Made by a program: the position numbers and the translations under genes. A stretch of DNA of 64,000 bases, from assembly GCA_045631465.1 (NCBI GenBank), contig JAZQUV010000004.1:1-64000 (forward strand). Direction: 5' to 3'. Source of the DNA: Aphodosoma sp045631465. Lineage in GTDB: Bacteria; Bacteroidota; Bacteroidia; Bacteroidales; Paludibacteraceae. Below, piece by piece: positions 23,483 to 34,500 of the stretch. A model generated the notes under the pieces. That model searched no databases and was not told the DNA's origin. It saw nothing but the letters and a program-made list of their open reading frames with translations. The number at the start of each line of letters is the position of its first letter. Positions within the stretch are counted from its first letter, which is position 1.

Positions 23483-24244
23483 TTACCCCTTATTAATCAA
23501 CTCTTTAGCAAGTTCAATATGATTTTGTGCTCCACGCGAATCCGGATCATACACAATTGCTGGCTGACCATACGAAGTTGCCTCAGAAAGTTTCACATTA
23601 CGCTGAATAACAGTATTGAACACCATATTCCCGAAATGCTTACGCACCTCCTCTGCCACTTGATTCGCATAACGCAAACGAGCATCAAACATAGTAAGCA
23701 AAAAACCTTCAATATTCAATGCAGGATTGAGACCACTTTTAATAATTTTGATAGTATTCAACAATTTACCAATACCCTCAAGAGCAAAATACTCACATTG
23801 CACAGGTATAATCACAGAATCGGCAGCTGTGAGGGCATTCACTGTGATAAGACCCAACGACGGAGAGCAGTCGATAATTATATAATCATACTTGCCCTTC
23901 TCACTCAAAAGCATATTCCGCATACATTTCTCACGATTATCAAGATTAAGCATCTCGATTTCAGCACCCACAAGATCAATATGCGAAGGTACTATTTTCA
24001 AACCATCAATATCAGTATCGAACGTAGCATCTTCAACCTTCACCTCTCCAATCATACATTCATACACAGTTGTTTTCAACTCTTTAATATCCACACCCAA
24101 ACCCGACGAAGCATTAGCTTGAGGGTCTGCATCTATTAGAAGCACTGTTTTACCTTCACGTGCCAACGATGCCGAAAGGTTGATACTTGTGGTAGTCTTA
24201 CCTACACCACCTTTTTGATTTGCTATTGCTATAATTTTTCCCAT
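23483..24244 (-). CDS. parA: Chromosome partitioning ATPase ParA
   Basis: A 253-residue ParA/Soj ATPase with no N-terminal DNA-binding domain, as in chromosomal ParA. The deviant Walker A is NQKGGVGKTTTSINL at 9-23, followed by VLLIDADPQANASSGLG with the Walker A' Asp. YDYIIIDCSPSLGLITVNAL is Walker B, and PVQCEYFALEGIGKLL follows. It drives origin segregation with ParB. It is the first gene of the parA-parB-DUF5683-MltD-MerR run. Confidence 0.96.
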   Translation of the reverse strand: MGKIIAIANQKGGVGKTTTSINLSASLAREGKTVLLIDADPQANASSGLGVDIKELKTTVYECMIGEVKVEDATFDTDIDGLKIVPSHIDLVGAEIEMLNLDNREKCMRNMLLSEKGKYDYIIIDCSPSLGLITVNALTAADSVIIPVQCEYFALEGIGKLLNTIKIIKSGLNPALNIEGFLLTMFDARLRYANQVAEEVRKHFGNMVFNTVIQRNVKLSEATSYGQPAIVYDPDSRGAQNHIELAKELINKG

Positions 24245-24264
24245 AATTCATATTTTTTTCAAAG

Positions 24265-24293
24265 CAAAAATAACAAATATAACATCTTCCAAA
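24265..24293 (-). promoter_or_regulatory. Promoter of the parA operon
   Basis: On the minus strand TATTTTTG (24265-24272) lies 17 bp downstream of TTTG (24290-24293). It is 20 bases upstream of the parA start. Confidence 0.5.
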
Positions 24294-24297
24294 TTTG

Positions 24298-25329
24298 TTA
24301 TTTTGCCTTTTCTAAGTTTCTTTCTATTACTTCTATTATTTTACTTGAATGTAAACTTTCAAGACAACGATAGTCACCATATTTGCATTTACAATCGGAA
24401 TGAGCTGTACAAGGTCGACACGAAAAATCCACACCTACACAATTATCCATAGATTGCTTCCAACCGAGAAAACCCGAGTAGGGATGAGTAGCCCCCCACA
24501 CACTCACCACTGGCACCGCCATCAATGATGCTAAATGCATATTCGCCGAATCCATACAAACCATCACATCTAAATAATTCATAAGAATAAGCTCGTCATT
24601 CAATTGCAAATTGGTATGCACTGCATAAACATTATCATACAACGACTGCCAATCCGACAACAACTCATTCTCCATCTCGCCTGCACCAAAAAGAAATATC
24701 TTTACATTTGGTTGTTTATCAAAATGCGCTATGATATTTTTCATTTTGCGAAAAGGAAGAGTCTTACCTCGTGCTATAGAAAATGGCGCTATACCAATCC
24801 AACTCCCTTGCTTTTCACCATACAACAATTTAATCTTATCTTGTTGCTCCAATGAGGGCTCAAAGAGTTTCACAAACGAATCATTTACTTTCAATCTCAC
24901 CTTAGCATACAAACGGGCTTGACGATCAAAAATTGTGGGTATTGCATGATATTTTTCCGCACCCTTTTGAATTAAATGTCGTTGTTCCACACGAGCAAAA
25001 CCTATTTTTAAAGTCTTAACCCCAGACAAAACAAACAAACGGGCAATCATACGAGTGCGCCATGAGCACTGCATATCAAGAACAATATCAGGTCGCAAAT
25101 CTTTCAACTGCTTATACAATCGCCATACACCCATAGGCGTTTTATGCTCACCTCTAATATCTCCACCCACAAAAGTCACACGTGGCAATTTATCAAACAA
25201 CGGCTGCAAAAAACCCCTACTAAGCACCACAAATTCATGCTGAGGATAATCATTCACAAGGCCCAAAAGCTGTGGAACAATTGCCGCAACATTACTAATC
25301 GACGAAAAGCAAGTTATCAATACTCTCAT
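24298..25329 (-). CDS. Family 9 glycosyltransferase (heptosyltransferase-like)
   Basis: A 343-residue GT9-type glycosyltransferase, the ADP-heptose:LPS heptosyltransferase family, acting on lipopolysaccharide core at the inner-membrane cytoplasmic face. It has the two Rossmann-like halves of GT-B enzymes. VLDMQCSWRTRM marks the first half, and GIAPFSIARGKTLPFRKM and MVCMDSANMHLASLMAVPVVSVWGATHP mark the nucleotide-sugar-binding half. A Cys-rich tail (CRPCTAHSDCKCKYGDYRCL) is common in Bacteroidetes members. The sugar transferred is not certain. It lies upstream of parA on the same strand, 53 bases away. Confidence 0.85.
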   Translation of the reverse strand: MRVLITCFSSISNVAAIVPQLLGLVNDYPQHEFVVLSRGFLQPLFDKLPRVTFVGGDIRGEHKTPMGVWRLYKQLKDLRPDIVLDMQCSWRTRMIARLFVLSGVKTLKIGFARVEQRHLIQKGAEKYHAIPTIFDRQARLYAKVRLKVNDSFVKLFEPSLEQQDKIKLLYGEKQGSWIGIAPFSIARGKTLPFRKMKNIIAHFDKQPNVKIFLFGAGEMENELLSDWQSLYDNVYAVHTNLQLNDELILMNYLDVMVCMDSANMHLASLMAVPVVSVWGATHPYSGFLGWKQSMDNCVGVDFSCRPCTAHSDCKCKYGDYRCLESLHSSKIIEVIERNLEKAK

Positions 25330-25374
25330 AATAAAACCTTTAGCATCTACTCGTTTTTACATGCAAATAGAATG

Positions 25375-25382
25375 CAAAAATA
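25375..25382 (-). promoter_or_regulatory. -7 box of the glycosyltransferase gene
   Basis: TATTTTTG on the minus strand, 46 bases upstream of the gene start; no matching -33 was seen. Confidence 0.35.
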
Positions 25383-25531
25383 ACAATTTTTCTTGAATGT
25401 TCCACGCAATTTTATCTTAAAAATATTAACAAGATATTAACAAAGATTTTGACATACCAAATCAACCATTCCTACAACAAATAAAAATATCAACAACAGA
25501 TAATTATGTATGAAAAAACACAAATAATATA

Positions 25532-25560
25532 TTGATTTCAAATATTTTTTTGTAACTTTG
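25532..25560 (+). promoter_or_regulatory. Promoter of the first giant adhesin gene
   Basis: TTG (25532-25534) and TAACTTTG (25553-25560) are 18 bp apart. The ATG is at 25600, so the TTG within the -7 box, sometimes taken as an upstream start, is a promoter element and not a start codon. Confidence 0.65.
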
Positions 25561-25599
25561 CGAACTCTGACTAAATATCCACCAAAAATAATACTGTAT

Positions 25600-28500
25600 A
25601 TGAAACGTATAGCTCTATTTCTTTCTATTTTTGTCACTGCTTTTGCTCAATTTACCTTAGCACAAAGCCGCGATATAATTCGTGAAGACTTTGATTCGCT
25701 CACTAATGCAATCCCTTTGGGATGGAGCAATTCCGACCACACACTGTCGAATCCTATGTATAATTGGCAATATTATGCCCCAGGGTATGGCGATGATGGC
25801 AAGTGTCTACGTTTCAACTCATACACTTCACGAAGTGGCGAAATATCTAAACTCAAAACCTACTCGTTCGCCCTCACTACCGAGCAAGTACTCCGTTTCA
25901 AATTTCGCAACCCTACTGGAGGCGATTTATCTGTATATCTCTCGGTGGATGGAGGTGCTACTAACGGAAACCTTCTCGAATCTAACCTACAAGCATACGA
26001 TTGGACTGAACGCGAATATTCTCTCGCAGCATTTACAGGACAAACCAACTGTTGCATCGTGTTCCAATCAACATCCAACGCTGGTAGTGGCGATGCCTTT
26101 CACTACCTCGATAACGTAGTGGTTGAAGATATTCCTCTTTGCTCTTATCCTCAAAACATAAATCTACTATCGGTTACCGAACGCTCTGCTATGTTACTAT
26201 GGAATTTATCAGGCATAGGAGGACAACCCGAACAATATCGCTTAATGATATATGACACAAAAACCAAATTGACAGATACAACACTATTCGATGCAGAAGA
26301 ATTGACATACGAAATAGAAAATCTTGTACCAAATCGCTCATACGAAGCTGTACTTCAGGCCTATTGTGGTGTTGGTCGTGGATATAGTCAAGAGTCAGAA
26401 CCTATAGAATTCACTACCATGTGCGAACAAGTATCAATACCATGGAGTACTACGTTCGACAATGAAACCACAGACCTACCTGAATGTTGGACAACCGACC
26501 GCAACAATCCCAAAGCAACAAAGGTGCAAAACAAAATTGCCTATGACAATATTGGCAATGCGCTATGCCTCACAGCAACAACATCAAACGGCGCTTTCGT
26601 AGCTACTCCTATACTAAATCATGCAGCTAACGACCTTGACATTAAAATGAAGTTATATGCCGCCAAAGGTACAGCGTTCTCAGTTGGTATTATGACCGAA
26701 CCATCAATGCCCGAGACATTTGAGGTACTATGGCGCGATACTATACAAGTTGACAATAGCTGGATAGAATATCGTCGTCCTACTATCACTTCTCTTGGTT
26801 ACTCTGCATCAGACCACGCAGCTTTAGCCATTGCTCTTGATGCTGGCGTTGTAGCTACACTATATGTAGACGACATCAATGTAACGGATGCTCCTACTTG
26901 TATGTATATAGATAACCTACGATACCTAACTTCGTCGGATACCACAATTACTATTGATTGGCATGAATATCAAACTGCAGATGCTTACGAAGTGGAAATT
27001 ACCGACAACAATGGCGTTATCTCTTACGAAACCTCATCGACCAAACCATTTATCGTAACAGGTCTCACTCCCGATACACAATACTCACTTCGCATCCGCT
27101 CGATTTGCAGCAATGAACGTGGCGAATGGTCAAACTCTATCGAAGCTCGCACTATGTGTATGCCTCGCGAACCAATATTTGTCGAACAATTTGCCACAGG
27201 TAGTATACCTACTTGCTGGATATCAAAACAAATCGTAGGTAGCAACAACACAGGAAAATATAACTACGGTGATGCCGCATGGTACACTTCATCGTCAAAA
27301 ACTCACTCTGCCGGAGCTGCTTTGGCCGCTCGCAGATCATATGCTGGTATACGCACTCTACTCACAACTCAAGCCATAGAAATCGACCGTGCAAGTAAAT
27401 ACGACATGCGTTTTTGGTTCTATCGCGAATCTATGACAGGTTCAGACTCTATTATTGTTTGGGTAAACAATCGTCCTGACTTAATCGGTGCTACTTGTCT
27501 CGACACACTATGCAACAACATTAACAATGCCGACAAAGTAACCTCTTCTGGTTGGTATAAATACGAATATAACATTCCTCTTCAAGGCACCACCTACATC
27601 TTGTTCGAAGCCGTAGCTGGGTATGTCAAAATCATGTATATCGATGATCTAGAGGTTTTCCTTGCTCCTACTTGTCGCAAAATCAAAAATATAAAATGGA
27701 TTGGCGAAACTACACACAGCGGCACATTAGGTTGGACCAAAGCTGTAGACGAATCACAATGGATTATAGACTACACCATTAACAACAACCACTACACCGA
27801 TACTGTAGACCAACCACAATACGAAATCAATGGTTTAGAACCTGCAACACAATATACCGTAAGCGGCACAGCACGCGCCTATTGTGGAGGTACAGATATG
27901 GGTGAAGCTGTAGACTTCACATTCTCGTTCATGACACTATGCGAGGCTGTAACAGAATTCCCATTCATCGAGGGTTTCGAAAACCAAATGTTCCCTCCTA
28001 AGTGTTGGTCACAATGGCAAATTGCATCTGCCGACATACTCGATTCAACAGCACAAGGCTGGGGCCGCAATGTGCAACTTACATCCTATATCCACAATGG
28101 TGTAGCTTCAGCACAGTTATACAACAAGCCAGATGGTTATCGCCACATACTAGTTACTCCACAGCTCGATTTCGGCGAAGGAGGATATCGCCTCACATAT
28201 TGGCACTATCGAAATACGGCTTCTCCTATACGCCAAAAAGAAGGCTTACACATATGGATTAATGACACACCTTCTACCGATGGAGCTCGTGAACTACTAT
28301 ACATAAAAAGCAATAAAATAATAGAACCTTACGAAGACGTAATTGGCTTTTATAAATATCGCGTTGATATTACCGAAGGAGGATTAAAGTATATCATATT
28401 TGAAGGTATATCGGAAGGTGGCACAGCTACATTCATCGACGATATTGAAATCAAACCTATACCGATGTGCGACGAAGTTCGCAAATTTGGAGTAGTTCAC

Positions 28501-31500
28501 AGATTACATAATGAGGTAATGCTTGATATAGAAGATGAGGGTGTTACAGAATGGGAAGTGTCATACGGCATAGGCAATTTTTTACCTAATGATGGGTCTA
28601 TCGCTCAAAGCAATAACCAAGCAAATGGTCGCCTTACAATCACCAACCTCCAACCATCTACTACATACAAAGTTTATGCACGTCGTGTATGTGGTGATGC
28701 ACGAGGTGAATGGACAGAAGAACCAATTGAAGTGACTACATTATGTGAACCTATCGTAGTGAATAAAACTCAAGAATGGGTAGAGGGATTTGAAGATTAT
28801 GCGTTGAATGCTACTATCCTTGGTTGCTATTTGCAAGAATATAATGTGTCGACAAGTCGCGAACTAAAGGCCTATGCCACTTACGACGAAATTGACTATA
28901 ACTTCGACAATGTGTGGTACACAATTACGCCTTATGCTGGTACACGCTATGCATTTGCCACAGAATACAATAGCGATAACTGGCTATTTGCTTATGTAGA
29001 CCTCGTAGCTGGCGAAAACTACGAACTATCGGTAATGGCACGACATGGCAATGCCACTACTAATATTCCAACTAACGTATCACTTGCCTATGGCAATGCT
29101 CCTACGGCAGATAGTATGAGTACATATATCGTGAGCAACATACAAGTAGATGGCATGTGGACTCAAGTACTTGGAGCATTTGAAGTACCTCAAGATGGTA
29201 GATATTTTGTAGGCATTCACCTCGTTAATCCAGATTACTACGAAAAGGCTGCTCTCGACAACATACGACTAAGAGTAAGCAATTGCGTTATGCCAACATC
29301 AATGTCAGTGTCACGCACTACAAATGATAAAGCTGTAATCAATGTAGTAACACTTTCAGATAGTATCCGTATTGCTGTGGCAGATGCACCTTTCAATCCT
29401 GTTAGCGACGAAGCCAATATCTATAATCACGCTGTAAAAGTAACTGGCACAGAATATACAATCAATGGTTTACAACCTAATAAAAAATACTACTTCTCAG
29501 TGCGTGGAACATGTGGCGAATATAAAAGCGACTGGATGAGAGTAGATTCTTTTGAAACTCGCTGTTTGCCTATAACTTTGCCTTTAATTGAAACATTCGA
29601 AGGTGCTCCAACCGACAATTTCGACTGCTGGAGCATAATAGGTTCTGGTTCGGGAGATAAATCTACCAACACTAAATATGCTGGCAATACTGGCTATCGT
29701 GCTAATGGTGTAACACTCATTTCGCCCGAACTCAATGTAGAATCTCTCGAAGAGTATATGCTCACAGGATGGGCTTATACGTTAGGTAACAAGGTATCAT
29801 TTGCCGTAGGCGTGATGTCTGACCCTAATAGCCTTGAAACTTTTGAGCCTGTCACTACCATCACAATACATGAACGCACGACTTGGACACAATTCTTCTC
29901 GTTCTTCTCTTCTCTCTCTAACGATGACTTTTCCGAAGTTCGTGATGCAAAATATGTTGCTATCGTAATACCTAATGACGTAGACTTCTATTTCGACAAC
30001 ATCCGCATTGAACGTACCGTAATATGTCCTAACGTTAGCGAAGCTACAATATCAAACATCACTTCTTCATCGGTTAATATTTCATGGATAGTGAATGGTA
30101 TAGAGAATCAATGGCAAGTACAAGCCTATACTGCAGATGGCAAATTGGCAGTAGACACTATAATTAAGAATACAACCAACACTAAACTCTCATCTTTCAA
30201 CTGCCAAATATCTAATCTTCAGCCTTCGCAATACTACGATTTCTATGTCACAGCACTATGCTCCGATGTAGATCAAAGCGTTGTTAGTTATGCTGGTGGT
30301 GTACGCACACTTTGTCGCGAAGTAATGCCATTGCCTTATGCCGAAGGAATGGAAGGGGCTGAATACATAAACGATTTATGTTTCTCATACATCAATAATA
30401 AGGCTGAATATCCGTCTGTATCGCTCGACAAAGCTCTATTTGTGATGGGAGGCAAACAGGCATTGGAGCTCACCATGTCAGCTACAGAACCTTTGTGCGT
30501 TATTATGCCTACCTTCGAAGTCCCAACCAACCAATTGCGAATCTCTTTCGACTATCGCAACGAAACCGCCGATATTCGTTGGAACACCAACCTTATGCTT
30601 GGTGTTATTAGTGATGCCAACGACATTACTTCTTTCGACACTTTACTAGTACTACCTATGAAGGTCGACAGCACTCGTGTTTACTACTATTTCGACTCAA
30701 TTCCTGAGGCAAAAGCCAATGCTCGTATCGCATTCTGCTATGGACCAGGTCCTATCAACAATCGTAGTTGTGCTATCGACAATATTCTAATCGAAGAGAT
30801 ACCTAATTGTATAGAACCAGCCAAAGAAATTGAGGTGATAAACATCACCGATACCTCTGCTAAATTCAAAATAGACCCACGAGGCACAACTTCAATCGAA
30901 TACAAAATAGAGAATATAACTAGTAAAGAAGAAATAATAGGTAATTCTTCTCTTTCAACTTCAAATTCAACACTACTCGTTTCAAATTTATCTCCTCGCA
31001 CCTACTACAACCTATACATACGTTCTGTTTGTTCAGAAGAGAAGAAAAGTCCGTGGGTCGGCCCATTGACATTCCGCACAAATTGTCTTGATGGCACTAC
31101 TACGCCATGGATCGAAACTTTCGAAGACTATACCGACATATCGCAATCATGTTTCATCACCATAGGGGCAGACAAGAACAACAATCCAGCTTCAACGGTC
31201 ACCACCCAATCGACCAACATCTTGTTAGGATCAGGACGTTATGCTAACCGTGGCCAAAAAGGTATGCTAATGTCATTAGCTAAATACCGCGAACTATATG
31301 TAGCATTACCTCGTTTCGACACACCAATATCTGAGTTAAAACTCCTATTCGATTACTATAGCGAAGAGCATGATGGAGTGACTGCCGATTTGATTCTTGG
31401 CGTAATGACCAACCTCAACGATGTGCTCACATTCAAACAGCTAAACGCCTATGGCACGACTAACGGATTTACCACTATACGCGAATCATTCGAATCGCTC

Positions 31501-34500
31501 CCAGCCGAATACGACAATGGATACTTAGTTTTCAAATGGTGCAACTTCCACGAAGAGTGGTCTGCTGGTCCTACCTATTATGCCTATTGTGCGCTCGATA
31601 ATATAAAAATTGAATCGAAAGCCACATGCTTTGGTCCTGAAAACATTAAAATAGAATCTATATCTGACACATCAGCAACTTTCTCATGGTCACAAATAGA
31701 AGATGTAACAAACTTTGAGTACAGATTACAACTTGCCGACAATAGAAATCAGATTGTTGATAGTGGAGCTATATTCAACACTCAACTTTCAACATCCAAC
31801 TTAACTCCAAGTACAAATTACCTTCTATCGCTCCGCACTCTTTGTAACGACACTCTCTATTCTGATTGGACAGAATTTAATTTCCGCACATTGGCATTAC
31901 CTCCTGTGCTACCTTATCGCGTCGATTTCGAAGATAACGAAGCCTACAATTGGACATTAATTAATGGTTCACAAACAAACAAATTGGTAATAGGATCGGA
32001 TACTATGGCTGTGCACTCAGGCAATAAAGCGTTATATGTATCACACAATGATTCTGACTATTTCTACTACTTTGAATATGCTTCAGATGTACATGCCTAT
32101 CGTCCTATTCGTCTCAATGCAGGAGAATATATCTGTGAATTTGATTGGCGTTGTGCTGGTGAGGATACTCGCGACTATGGTCGAGTATACCTTGTGCCTA
32201 CAGCACAAAAAATCGAGGCAGGCATAGCTATTGCAGCTCAAGCATATGTACCTACAGGATGCATAGCTATCGATGGCGGAATCCACCTCAATGAGCAACC
32301 TACATGGAAACATAAAATAGTAGAATTCTCGATTAACGAACCTACATTCTACAATCTCGTTGTATCTTGGCACAACAATAATGCCGATGGCACTACACCT
32401 CCATTTGCAATCGACAATCTCACAATACGCGAGGCAACATGCTTACCAGTGTCTAATCTACATGTGTCGGCAATAGATGATATAAGTGCTACTATCGTAT
32501 GGGATTCACAAAACGAATCAACTAATTACGAATATAGAATACAAAACACTTATAACAAAGAAGAAATCGCAAACGCCCAAATACAAATAGCAAATGGCTC
32601 TCAACTATCTATTCATAACCTATCGCCTACAACAACCTATACTTTTGCTATCCGCGCCCTATGTGACAACAATGATATATCGCAATGGCGAGAAATCACT
32701 TTCACTACCGAAAAAGTAGCAGCAACTGCTCCTTATACTACGGGATTTGAAACAAAAGCCGATAATGATGAATGGACTATCCTCAATTGGGGCAACAATC
32801 AATTCATCGTTGGCCCTGATGATGAAGCAGTAAACAGTGGCGACTCAGCACTATATGTACATAGCAAACAGGACTCTTATGCAGTAAGTTACAACTATGT
32901 ACGCAATGCAAGCTACACCTATGAGACTCAATATATCTATGCTTATCGTTTAGTGGAATTCGAACCAGGAACCTATTATATCGACTACGACTGGAAATCT
33001 GAAGGCAAAGAAAATGAAGACTTTGCACGCGTATTTCTTGCCCCTACATCGGTGGCGATAGAACCAGGTAAAACAATCGATATGTCGCAAGTAATTGCTC
33101 TCGACCGTGGAGCTATGTATGGTTCTACAACATGGAGTCGTCAAGGTGGTGTGTTAATTACCAACGACACCGCAAAATACAAACTTGTAATAGCTTGGCA
33201 AAATGAGATAGATGGCACCTACTACACAGGGGCTCTGCCTGTAGCTATCGACAATATCAACATCACTCGTCTATCTTGTAATGTAATAGACAATATTTCA
33301 CTTGTTGAATTAGGTTCTACGGATGCTACCATTGAATTCACCAACCTCAATGGTACGGGAGAAGTAAGGTATTACTTATCTAAAACAAATAATTATACCG
33401 AAGCTATACTAACAGCTACTACTTCATCCAACAACATAACTCTCTCTTCTCTTGATGCCAACACCACATACTATCTCTTCCTTCAAGCACTCTGTGACGA
33501 AGGCGAATCACCTATGCGAGAGATTGCGTTCACAACAACCAAATACCAATATCAAGTTCCATTTAATGCCGACTTTGAGTCGGATGACGACAACACTCGC
33601 TGGACATTTGTACATAGTTTTGGTTCTAATAAGTTTGTGATAAATAGCGACCCACAAGCCGTCAATCTTGGCGAAAAAGCGCTTTATATATCAAATGGAG
33701 ACTCAACATACAAATATGTCGACTACGAACGTAATGTAACAGCCTATACATCATTGTCATTTGCCGAAGCAGGCGAATATGTAGTTAGTTTCGACTACAA
33801 AGTAAAAGGTGAAACGAATGGCGACTATGCGCGAGTTTTCCTTGCATCTACTACATCCAAACTGGCAGAAAACACTCGTTATCCATTCAACGACCTACGT
33901 TCAGACTTTATTGCTCTCGATGGAGGTCATGGTTTATGTTCTGATACAGCTATTTGGCGCAACCAAACTATGGTATTCGATGTAGCCGTGGCAGGCAACT
34001 ACAATCTTGTTGTCACTTGGCACAACGACCAATATATCAATGGTAATCCTCCTATTGCCATCGACAATATCATCATTCGTCGCAACACATGTAAGGCTAT
34101 CGACGAAGTTATTCTCCACGAGGTAGCAGATGTAACAGCTACTGTGGTTGTACCTTATGAGCATCAAGCGCAACTATTCGAATATCGCATCAGTCTCAAC
34201 TACGATCCAGACAAGGCATTCCTATCGGGCACTTTTGTTGGCGACACCCTTCGTCTCACCGACCTCAAGCCTAACACCACGCAATATCTATTCCTACGTG
34301 CCAAATGCTCGGATGCAGACTATTCTTTGTGGAAAATGATAGAAATATCTACCTACTGCGATGATATTATCCGCGTGACTAAGACTCAGCCTTATACCGA
34401 CAATTTCGAATACAACGATATTGATCCATGCTGGCTCGTGTCGCAAGCCCCTCGTTCTTCAGGTCAAATCAGTATGCTTTCATCATTAGAAACTATTGTA

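Noticed and set aside
25398..25406. parS-like TGTTCCACG near parA/parB
   Set aside because: Only a half-site; the second half of the inverted repeat is missing.
25558..25599. Upstream TTG start extending giant protein 1 by 14 residues
   Set aside because: The TTG is part of the -7 promoter box, and the extension would bury the signal peptide.
30940..30990. A further heptad array in giant protein 1
   Set aside because: The spacing is irregular (6 and 7 bp mixed), so it is not counted although the encoded loop resembles the other sites.
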